64,000 bases of DNA from Nesterenkonia sedimenti (GTDB taxonomy: Bacteria; Actinomycetota; Actinomycetes; Actinomycetales; Micrococcaceae): assembly GCF_012641515.1 (NCBI RefSeq), contig NZ_JABAHY010000006.1, positions 62,001 to 126,000 of the forward strand, in the 5' to 3' direction. Positions 53,969-61,502 of this stretch are shown in pieces; within the stretch, counting starts at the first letter, position 1, and every line of letters begins with the position of its first letter. The position numbers and the translations under genes are program-made. Below the pieces are notes generated by a model. The model was not told the origin of the DNA. It worked only from the letters and a program-made list of their open reading frames with translations, and did no database searches.

Positions 53969-56229
53969 TGAGCGTTGTTACTGCCGACCAATGCTACGCG
54001 GAGGGAGAAATCCCCAATGTCGTCACGGATGGGATGGGGCTCATCAATATCGAGCTTTTTCCTGTCCGGTGCTCCGATATCAACGTCATCCCGACGGAGA
54101 CCGCCTCGGACCAGGTCAAGAGCTTTGGCGAAGACATCAACTCCAAGGTCGACACCATTCACACCAAATGGAAAGGCCTTCAGGACCATTACCAGGCCCC
54201 TGAAGCCTCCGAAGTGTATTCGGTGATGGATCCGGCGCAATCATCTGCAGAAGGCGTAGAGTCCAAACTCAGTTCAGCCTCCACAGCCCTAGGCACGTAT
54301 GCGGAATCGCTGCGGACATACCGGGATCAGCTCCGAGATTTGGAGTACGAGGCACTGGAGTTCCGACAGGAGGCTCTGTCGGGTTATACCAAAACGTTGG
54401 TTCGGCCGAATACGACGAGAACCGAGGACATCGAATGGCATGAGCATGGGCCTGCCAAGGAACGTAACGACGAGCTTGTCACTGAATATGCCACGATCTA
54501 CCTGAATCTTGTTCAGGCGGCTCTGGACTGCAGCGAAACGATCCATGAGTTGGCCGGTGTCGAAACGGAACCAGTTGAGCTCCCGGAGCCGGAGGACCTG
54601 GTTGACCCCGAGAACCCCCATGGGTGGGGTGCCGCTCCTGATTATGAGCCCGACTGCGTTGAGCAGGCCGGGCAAGGGCTCTATAACGCAGGTGAGGGGC
54701 TGGTTCTTGGTGCCGGGGCGTTAGTGAGCTACAACCCCGAAACCGGCTGGGGAGACTGGGAGTACGCGGGACAGTCCTGGTACGGGATGGGTGACACCTT
54801 AGCTGGTATGGGGCAGATGATCCTCTATTCGCCAACTCTGTTAACGGATCACATCCCTGGAATCGAGGACCAAGGCTGGTACCAGGGCTTTCAAGACCAC
54901 CGGTACAACAGGGCCGAATCCGCTGCGCAGTTCTACCATGCGTTCAATATCGATCTCATGGACGATGACCCCTTTCACATGTATCGGGAAAACGGGGTCG
55001 AGGCGTTTACAGAGGCCGCCGCCAATGGTGCGCTGTTCTTCGTCCCGGTCGGAGGGGCCGCCGGCGGAACAGCCCGGGCGGGAACGGCAGGGGCGCGAAC
55101 AGCGCAGGTTACCGCTAATGCTGCGCGATTCACGGCAGAAGCCATCGTCCCCGGCGGGTCCAGGCTCGTACCTACTGTGAGGATTTTTGACGCCGCAACG
55201 CCACTGGGCGGACGATCACCGGGAGTGACTCCAGGTGGAACAACACTGAACCTGAGCAACAGCATGCACCAGGCGCTGGATACTGCCCAGACGCAGAGGC
55301 CGGTGACTGACGGCTACTACAACCGTGACGCTGGCCAGCCCGGATCCGGCCAGTCCAATGCACAGCAGCAGGGCAGCGGCAATTCGGGCGACGGTGGTTC
55401 GAACCTCAACAATCAGGCCGGCGCCGATGGCGCTGGACGTGGCAATGAGAATGGCAGCGGGTCTGCAAACCAGCGCGACGGTTCGAACTCTGGTGATACT
55501 TCCAGGACGCCATCGCACAGTGAACGACAGATCGACGCCAATGGTCAGAGCATCGCAAAGCGCGATATCGACCCGGACGCACGCAACTTCGTTACCGGCA
55601 ACCGTGAAACCGGCGGAGTTTCTGGTCCACGGGAGTATCAGGCAGGCGATACCACCCTTAACGGCTACACGATTAAGGGCGATCCCACACCTGCGCAGCT
55701 CGAAACGCTCCGTCAGGCTGACCTCGATCCTGATATGCCGGTGCGATTTAACCAAGAGACTGGTCGATATGAGCTGGGGCACGACGTAACCGTTGAATTC
55801 TCACCCCGAGAAGGAATGACTGCCCAGGAGATGCAGCAACAGCTGGATCTCCAGCAGGACGGACTAAATCAGCTCAGTGCAGAAGAATGGGCTCACAACA
55901 CGTGGTTCTTCGATGAAAACCGAGGTCCGGGTGGTTTTGTAGAAGCCGAGACCAGTAAGGCACGAACTAACTACAGAAATTGGCGTGAACGGAATGGCCT
56001 AGATACAGATGGAGATGCGCTACATGGCCCGGATGCTGTGGCTGGCGGGCGATTGGAGAGCTTCGACGGAGTTGGGGGTTCTCGAGTTAATCAGCATATT
56101 GGCAACCAGTGGGTCAATAACGACAGAGTTGCAGGAATGCGCCGGGAGATTCTAGAGCAACTTATTGACATCCCAGATGACCTGCTTGCGCATGTTCATA
56201 TCAACGTCCGATTGAGAGCTGAGGGTTAG
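53968..56229 (+). CDS. Polymorphic toxin with C-terminal Ntox15-like nuclease domain
   Basis: The 753-residue protein has a helical N-terminal part (about 35-200, like LXG/WXG targeting regions), a middle with GWGDWEYAGQSWYGMGDTLAGMGQMI and an Ala/Gly stretch (about 350-390), a Gly/Asn/Ser/Gln linker (about 445-520), a pretoxin part (about 520-630) and a toxin domain (633-753). The toxin has RNGLDTDGDALHGPDAVAGG with the HxxD motif (His686, Asp689) and RVNQHIGNQWVNNDRV, which is the pattern of Ntox15/Tde-type DNases. It is probably a type VII-exported antibacterial DNase. The DNA of the last kilobase is AT-richer than the upstream genes. Confidence 0.8.
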   Translation: MSVVTADQCYAEGEIPNVVTDGMGLINIELFPVRCSDINVIPTETASDQVKSFGEDINSKVDTIHTKWKGLQDHYQAPEASEVYSVMDPAQSSAEGVESKLSSASTALGTYAESLRTYRDQLRDLEYEALEFRQEALSGYTKTLVRPNTTRTEDIEWHEHGPAKERNDELVTEYATIYLNLVQAALDCSETIHELAGVETEPVELPEPEDLVDPENPHGWGAAPDYEPDCVEQAGQGLYNAGEGLVLGAGALVSYNPETGWGDWEYAGQSWYGMGDTLAGMGQMILYSPTLLTDHIPGIEDQGWYQGFQDHRYNRAESAAQFYHAFNIDLMDDDPFHMYRENGVEAFTEAAANGALFFVPVGGAAGGTARAGTAGARTAQVTANAARFTAEAIVPGGSRLVPTVRIFDAATPLGGRSPGVTPGGTTLNLSNSMHQALDTAQTQRPVTDGYYNRDAGQPGSGQSNAQQQGSGNSGDGGSNLNNQAGADGAGRGNENGSGSANQRDGSNSGDTSRTPSHSERQIDANGQSIAKRDIDPDARNFVTGNRETGGVSGPREYQAGDTTLNGYTIKGDPTPAQLETLRQADLDPDMPVRFNQETGRYELGHDVTVEFSPREGMTAQEMQQQLDLQQDGLNQLSAEEWAHNTWFFDENRGPGGFVEAETSKARTNYRNWRERNGLDTDGDALHGPDAVAGGRLESFDGVGGSRVNQHIGNQWVNNDRVAGMRREILEQLIDIPDDLLAHVHINVRLRAEG

Positions 56230-56230
56230 C

Positions 56231-56662
56231 GTGAATCAACTTGAGCCAATCGAGCCAAACGGTGAGTTTCCACAACCGGTGGAGCAGTTCCTGGCCCAGT
56301 TGAAAGGACTCAGCGAAGATCAGTGTCGAATCATAAATAGTGAGAGCAACTCATTAATGAAGCGGCTCCGTACAGAGGGCAGGCGCAACGAATTCAAGGA
56401 TGCTAATAAGAAAACCCAGCTCTCGGCATCTGTGCAGTCTCGCCTCGATAAGCTCGTGAACCGAGCTGTACGTGAAGCAGGTGTATTTAGCATGTTTGAA
56501 GGTGTCAGAGGTGACCTACTGAGCATCAATGTTCACGATACGGCGCAGCTCTCGGCCCGTGCGTTGCTTGCAAGAGAAAAGCTCACCGAGGAGGAGTTCA
56601 ACTGGCTTGCTCTTCCATTCTTGGACGCAGGCTTTCCCCGGGAGATCTTCCATCCCGGATAG
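56231..56662 (+). CDS. Candidate immunity protein, all-helical
   Basis: The 143-residue protein (PQPVEQFLAQLKGLSEDQCR, LVNRAVREAGVFSMFEGVRG, AREKLTEEEFNWLALPFLDA) is predicted to be mostly helical and cytoplasmic. Its GTG start is 2 nt after the toxin stop, the usual place of a cognate immunity gene. No family is recognised. Its composition is as AT-rich as the toxin end. Confidence 0.7.
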   Translation: MNQLEPIEPNGEFPQPVEQFLAQLKGLSEDQCRIINSESNSLMKRLRTEGRRNEFKDANKKTQLSASVQSRLDKLVNRAVREAGVFSMFEGVRGDLLSINVHDTAQLSARALLAREKLTEEEFNWLALPFLDAGFPREIFHPG

Positions 56663-56687
56663 ATGCCTCCATGGACCGGTGCATAAC

Positions 56688-56862
56688 GTGAGCTCCCTGG
56701 ACTTCGACTCCGCCCGTAAGCCAGTCGATGGCAGATACTTGGAAAGGTGAAGGCACTCATCTCAGCGGTGGAGAACCTCACGGTTGAACAGGCGGAGCAA
56801 ATCGCGCCTGAGGTTCGGGATCTATCTCTGAAAATTAAAGCAGGGGCCTTCTGGACCGGGCC
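56688..56862 (+). pseudogene. Remnant of a small gene
   Basis: Two short pieces in different frames read naturally: VSSLDFDSARKPVDGRYLER (from GTG 56688) and KALISAVENLTVEQAEQIAP (from 56750). Joined by a one-base change they would make a helical protein that runs into the convergent DUF1851 gene. It looks like a decayed orphan gene of the toxin region. Confidence 0.45.
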
Positions 56863-57432
56863 TCAGCCGGCAGCTTGTCGAGGTGTCGGAGGGCCAGCCA
56901 ACTGCACGTTGAGCATCATATGTTCCCAGAGTCCCATTTCCTCCAGGCTTTCGGGCGCCATCCGGCCACCGAGCGCCAGAAGCGGGACATAGCCAAAGCA
57001 GCGATCCTCGCCGGGGATACCCAGCCTCTCGACGGCTTGGGGATATACATCCCACTGGAAGAAGTCCTGGAGCATTCCCGGGTCCTCGACGGCATCCAGG
57101 TAGGCATCTAGAGTCACACCCGGGGGCAACGGGTCGATCACTTTCCAGCGATACTTGATCGCAGCCCAGGTGTTTCCCGGCAACACAACCAATAGGTCAG
57201 CAAGTGCTGTAACGCCGACGACGACAGAACCCTCCGGAAGGCTCACAATCCCGCGCACCATGTTGGCAGCACGGGCGGGGTCAACCAGACGAATGAAACC
57301 GAGCTCACCAATGGCTCCGCGGCCCTTCTCCCGCCAGAGCTCGGGCAGGCCCTCCGGAGCGACTGCCTCGTACTGCTGGATGGATTCCTCAGGGATCGGG
57401 CCCCAGGCCTGAAAGTGCTCAATCTCAGTCAT
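56863..57432 (-). CDS. GAD-like/DUF1851 immunity-type protein
   Basis: The 189-residue protein has the GAD-like N-terminal domain (IPEESIQQYEAVAPEGLPEL, LGFIRLVDPARAANMVRGIV) and a DUF1851 C-terminal domain (RCFGYVPLLALGGRMAPESL, EHMMLNVQLAGPP). This pair is the make-up of Tdi1, the immunity protein for the Agrobacterium Tde1 DNase, which itself has an Ntox15-type domain. It lies two genes from the Ntox15-like toxin but on the opposite strand. It may be the true immunity protein, or a second, orphan one. Confidence 0.8.
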   Translation of the reverse strand: MTEIEHFQAWGPIPEESIQQYEAVAPEGLPELWREKGRGAIGELGFIRLVDPARAANMVRGIVSLPEGSVVVGVTALADLLVVLPGNTWAAIKYRWKVIDPLPPGVTLDAYLDAVEDPGMLQDFFQWDVYPQAVERLGIPGEDRCFGYVPLLALGGRMAPESLEEMGLWEHMMLNVQLAGPPTPRQAAG

Positions 57433-57989
57433 TATTATCTCCCGTTGCGGAAACTTGGCCTCAGATTCACTTTACTGCAGACCGGGCAGGAACTGCGGGG
57501 TTTGACCATTGACCGGTCTGCCCAGAGCCCCAAACGTGTCACCCCGAGGAAGCGGCTTCCGATAAACCGACGTTGTCAGCAAATCTCAACAGCATGATTG
57601 CTCGAATCCACGCCTCTACCGGCGAGGCAGAGAGGCTCCTTTGAGCAATGAGATCTGGCTCCGAGATGGATCAACTGGGGAGCAGGCACTGTCATTCTTT
57701 GACGAGCCTCGCCTTGATGTGCCTAGGGAACAGGATCAGGGTATCGTCGAACTTCATGGTCGCCGAGTGGCCGAACATCTATTGTGTATCTCCCCGAGCT
57801 CGGTGTTGTTGAGTTTGAAGGTGTGCACTGGAAGGTCACAGAAACCGGCACTGAGCTCTCAAACCGCCGACCAGCTGGCTGACTCCGCAGAAGGGATGTG
57901 ACGTGCTACCGGTGACCAGTGACCTCATTCAGAAAGTTATTGACTAGGATGGCCGACTGAGGGACGGACCCAAGCCGAAAGCAACTGCC
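57433..57989 (+). pseudogene. Decayed region with frameshifted small gene (57641-57882)
   Basis: From a TTG at 57641 (site AGAGAGG) the frame reads SNEIWLRDGSTGEQALSFFD onward to HGRRVAEH, then the natural-looking continuation SIVYLPELGVVEFEGVHWKV shifts frame and ends at TGA 57882. A one-base change would give one protein of about 80 residues. A 9-bp stem GCAGACCGG/CCGGTCTGC (57477-57521) lies upstream. The rest shows nothing. It looks like a lost immunity or effector fragment between the toxin cassette and the secretion genes. Confidence 0.5.
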
Positions 57990-58796
57990 TTGGTTTATAC
58001 GAATAACCACGTGCTGGCGCTCTCCGGCCTGCCTGACGGAGCAGTGCTGGCCAACCGCCGGATAGTTTTTGCTGCGCATTTCTTGGACTTCCTGCTGATC
58101 TGCGCCGGCGCCGCGGCGGCTTTCACTACCTTCCCCGACTCCCTCCCCCATTGGGTCAGTGCCCTCCTCGGCGCCGCCCTGCTGCTGATCATCCAACTGG
58201 TCCTGCTGCGCACCACAGGCCAAACACTCTTCGGCCTCATCTTCCGATTCCGCTGGGCAGACCCCGATACCTCCCTGCCCCCAACCGGTAGCTCCTGGTT
58301 CACGGCCCTGACCGGCACAGTCAAAACCCGGGCGGCCAAAACAGCACTGGCCGCGGACCTCCGCCGCGGGGTCGACCCCCTCGACCTCGCCGGGATCCCC
58401 GCCGAAGCCTCATTGCCCTCACGGGGAGGACACTGGGGTCGGGTTGCAGCAGAGACAGCAGTCTTCGCACTGGTCGAACCCTATGGCGAGCGCCACCCCA
58501 TCAGCGCAGACAGCGTGGTCGGCCGGCAACCCCATAGCTCAAACGACGAAATCCAGCCCCTGACCCTGCCGGATGTCACCCGCACCATCGATAAGACCCA
58601 CGGCATCTTCCGCATCCGCAACGGCCACCTCGAATACACCGACCTCGGGTCCACCCACGGCACCACCATCGACGTGCAGACCCACTACCAGAAGCTCAAA
58701 CCCGGAATCCCCACAGGCCTCGACCCCGGAACCATCATCTACCTAGGCCGCGGCAAATACACCATAGGCACCGGACGGCAGGAGGAGGATCAATGA
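57990..58796 (+). CDS. RDD-like membrane and FHA-domain protein
   Basis: The 268-residue protein has a two-helix RDD-like membrane part (about 18-100: LANRRIVFAAHFLDFLLICA, LLRTTGQTLFGLIFRFRW) and a C-terminal FHA domain (about 170-262: VVGRQPHSS, KTHGIFRIRNGHLEYTDLGSTHGTTID). FHA domains bind phosphothreonine peptides, and FHA proteins regulate some type VI and VII systems. The start is TTG 57990 or GTG 58011. It overlaps the next gene by 4 nt, so it heads the apparatus operon. Confidence 0.8.
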   Translation: MVYTNNHVLALSGLPDGAVLANRRIVFAAHFLDFLLICAGAAAAFTTFPDSLPHWVSALLGAALLLIIQLVLLRTTGQTLFGLIFRFRWADPDTSLPPTGSSWFTALTGTVKTRAAKTALAADLRRGVDPLDLAGIPAEASLPSRGGHWGRVAAETAVFALVEPYGERHPISADSVVGRQPHSSNDEIQPLTLPDVTRTIDKTHGIFRIRNGHLEYTDLGSTHGTTIDVQTHYQKLKPGIPTGLDPGTIIYLGRGKYTIGTGRQEEDQ

Positions 58797-59311
58797 TCGA
58801 TCGCGACAAAATCCTCGTCGACACCTCCAAAGCTCACCGTTCCCGACTGGTGGCAGCCTTCGTCCACGGCCCCCACGAAAACCGCCGGCCCGTCAACAAC
58901 AACCTCAAACGATTCCTCGGCTCCGTGGTGCTGGCCGCGGTCATCGGGGTCGGCTGTGTGGGCTTCTCCTTCGTGATGGGCCACCTCGACGGTAACCGGG
59001 AAGAAGAAGCCATCACCTCCTTCCGTGCCGCCCAATCCCAAAACCCCCTCCAACCCGACGGCGAAACACTCATCGAGGACCCCGAGGAGTCCGGCCTGCT
59101 GATCGATACCGAAACCGAAGAGTTCATCGACCCTCGGACCGGCTTCGTCGTCGACCCAGAGACCGGACTGGCAGAGGATCCCGAAGGCAACCTGGTCGAT
59201 ACCCGAACCGGCTGGTACTACGAGCCCGACACTGGTTATTACACAGACCCCGAATCCGGAGTCACCGTAGACCCGGTCAACCTGACAGTGGTAGATGAGG
59301 ACGAGGAATGA
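58793..59311 (+). CDS. EccB-like N-terminal membrane protein with DPxTG-type repeats
   Basis: The 172-residue protein starts like EccB (DKILVDTSKAHRSRLVAAFVHGP, then a single transmembrane helix at about 43-63) but lacks the large periplasmic repeat domain; EccB is normally near 450-500 residues. Instead the outer part is a very acidic run of short repeats (EEFIDPRTGFVVDPETGLAE, DTRTGWYYEPDTGYYTDPES). It is translationally coupled to both neighbours. It may be a reduced EccB or a new anchor component. Confidence 0.7.
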   Translation: MIDRDKILVDTSKAHRSRLVAAFVHGPHENRRPVNNNLKRFLGSVVLAAVIGVGCVGFSFVMGHLDGNREEEAITSFRAAQSQNPLQPDGETLIEDPEESGLLIDTETEEFIDPRTGFVVDPETGLAEDPEGNLVDTRTGWYYEPDTGYYTDPESGVTVDPVNLTVVDEDEE

Positions 59312-60618
59312 GTTATACCCGGATCACACTGGCCGGTGCCGAGCACAAAGCCGAACTCGTTGTACCCGGCAACGAGCCGCTCATCGAACTGCTGCCCGAA
59401 ATGCTCCGACTTCTCGAAGAGCACCGGGCCTCCGCCGATGCGATGACCCTGACCACACTCTTGGGCGAACGGCTCGACAGCAGCCTCACTCTCGAAGAAC
59501 TGCACATACCCCATGGAGCCATCCTTCGCATGGTTCCCCTGGCAGAGGCACCGGCACCTCCAGAGGTCTCTGACCTCACCGAAACGGTCAGCACCTCCCT
59601 GGAAGAGCGACCCGACCGATGGCGGCCCAGTTACACCACCGCCCTGGCCGGAGCGCTCAGCGCAGCAGCCGGCTGGGTGATCGCCACAACCCTCGATGAC
59701 GCCGTCGAGATCAGATTCCTCGAACTGGCTGCCCCCGGACTGCTGGTGCTGATCTCAGCCATCCTCTTCCTCGTGTCCCGTCCCCGGGTCGGCCTCCTAG
59801 CCGCAGTGAGCAGCATTGGGGCAGCCGGACCCGCAGCCAGCCACTGGGCTGATGAACTCTTCGACACCCAGCTGCCGCCGCTTGCCGCCACCGCGCTGAC
59901 CTGGGCCGCCGCCGTCTTTGCTATCGCCCTCATCATCGGAACTGCAGCACGGCATATTCCCATCATGGCCGGCGGAGCTGCAGGTGTCGGCCTGCTCGGA
60001 CTCTGGGCGGGCCTCGAGGCCGGCGGAATCGACCCCACTGACATCCCACCGATCATCGCTGTCGTCGGCGTCGTCGCAGTGGGCTGCATTCCCCTGATTG
60101 TGCTGAGCATCAGCGGACTGACCGGACTGGACGACCGAGCTATCGAAGCCCGCGGGTTCAAAGCCCCCGTCATCCGTGCGGCAGTCGGAGACGCCTACGC
60201 TTCCATGCAGTGGCTGACCATCAGTCTCACCGCAGTCACCACAGCAGCCCTCTGCGCGACCGCCGCAGAAGGCACCCGCATCGCCGCCGCGCTGACCGGA
60301 AGCATCGTTATCGTCCTCATCGCCCGGGCCAAGATCCTACCGCTGGCACCAGCACGCGGCAGCGTCTTTGTGGCCGGACTCACGGTGGCCACCACCCTGG
60401 CCATCACCTGGCAGCAGGAAGCAGCTGTGGTGATCCTGGCCTCAGTACTCGTCGGCGTCATCGCGGTCTTCATTGTCGGGGTGAACCCCTCCCAACCCTC
60501 AGCCGCCAAACTCCGGCGCTACACCAACCTCATTGAATTCCTAGCGGTGCTCGCCATCGTGCCGCTGCTGCTGGCTCACCTGGGTGTTCTCGCCGACCTC
60601 GTGGAGGTCTTCCGCTGA
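59308..60618 (+). CDS. eccD: Type VII secretion membrane channel protein EccD
   Basis: The 436-residue protein has an N-terminal ubiquitin-like YukD domain (about 1-80: SYTRITLAGAEHKAELVVPG, TLEELHIPHGAILRMVPL) and about eleven transmembrane helices (from residue 110), which is the EccD plan. EccD forms the central pore of the type VII membrane complex. It overlaps the EccB-like gene by 4 nt and the MinD-like gene by 1 nt. Confidence 0.88.
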   Translation: MSYTRITLAGAEHKAELVVPGNEPLIELLPEMLRLLEEHRASADAMTLTTLLGERLDSSLTLEELHIPHGAILRMVPLAEAPAPPEVSDLTETVSTSLEERPDRWRPSYTTALAGALSAAAGWVIATTLDDAVEIRFLELAAPGLLVLISAILFLVSRPRVGLLAAVSSIGAAGPAASHWADELFDTQLPPLAATALTWAAAVFAIALIIGTAARHIPIMAGGAAGVGLLGLWAGLEAGGIDPTDIPPIIAVVGVVAVGCIPLIVLSISGLTGLDDRAIEARGFKAPVIRAAVGDAYASMQWLTISLTAVTTAALCATAAEGTRIAAALTGSIVIVLIARAKILPLAPARGSVFVAGLTVATTLAITWQQEAAVVILASVLVGVIAVFIVGVNPSQPSAAKLRRYTNLIEFLAVLAIVPLLLAHLGVLADLVEVFR

Positions 60619-61502
60619 TGTTCCCCCTGACCACCCAGCCAGCCCTGGAATACCTCAAGGCCGACCGCGCGATTCGTCAACCGCTGGTGCTTCCCCGCCG
60701 GATCGGATTCATCAGCGCCGAAGCTCGCAGCGGCTGCTCCCGGACCGCAGGGCTCATCGCAGCCTGTCTCGCCCACCGCCGACAGGGCCGGATCCTGGCC
60801 GTCAACGCCGCGGCCAGCCCAGAGCCAGCCCAGGGCCGACGGTCCATGATCTGGCACGCTGGTCTGCAGTCGGGCACCGTCTCCGACTCCGACCTGCGCC
60901 GTGTCCGTCGCAACGCAACCGCCGCCGAGGAGGCCTGCGCCGGCCTGGTACAAACCCCCAATGGGCTCTACTGCCACGACCTCACCGCCCTGAGCGACTT
61001 CTCTCCCCAGTCCTGGTGGACCAATGTGGCCCCCACCAGCCGGTTCTTCGACCTCGTGCTCACCGACTGGGGCCACCGGGTGGAGACTGCCGTGGAAAGC
61101 CTCATCGACTCCAGTCACATCATCTGCGTAGCCACCCGGCTGGATATGGCAGCCCTGCGCCGAGCCCAGCGCCTGGTCCACCAGATCCAAACCAGCACCT
61201 CCGCCCCAGTGAAACTGGTGATCAGCGACCTCGACGGCAATGCCTCCACCGGACTGCGGATGGCCATGGGCAGCATTGAGGTTCCCCGGCACCTGTTCGG
61301 CTACGAACCAGAACGACGCCGGGCCCGGCTGCTGCGCGGAAAACTCCCCCTGGCCACCCGGACCGCCGTGGCGCATCTGGCCGCCGATACCGTCTCCACC
61401 CTTGCACAGGCCGAAAAACAGGCTGTCCAAGGCCCCTCCGCACAGTCGTCCGGACCAGAGAACACCACCACAGAGCGCACGAGAACGGGGGCAGAAGCAT
61501 GA
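60618..61502 (+). CDS. MinD/ParA-like protein of the type VII locus
   Basis: The 294-residue protein resembles the P-loop MinD-like domain of EspI-type proteins (RIGFISAEARSGCSRTAGLIAACLAHRR, DLVLTDWGHRV, HIICVATRLDMAALRRAQRL, KLVISDLDG). The P-loop is degenerate: SAEARSGCSRT has no lysine in the GKT position, so it probably does not hydrolyse ATP in the usual way. It is made in the same operon as EccD and EccC and may regulate the export ATPase. Confidence 0.75.
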   Translation: MFPLTTQPALEYLKADRAIRQPLVLPRRIGFISAEARSGCSRTAGLIAACLAHRRQGRILAVNAAASPEPAQGRRSMIWHAGLQSGTVSDSDLRRVRRNATAAEEACAGLVQTPNGLYCHDLTALSDFSPQSWWTNVAPTSRFFDLVLTDWGHRVETAVESLIDSSHIICVATRLDMAALRRAQRLVHQIQTSTSAPVKLVISDLDGNASTGLRMAMGSIEVPRHLFGYEPERRRARLLRGKLPLATRTAVAHLAADTVSTLAQAEKQAVQGPSAQSSGPENTTTERTRTGAEA

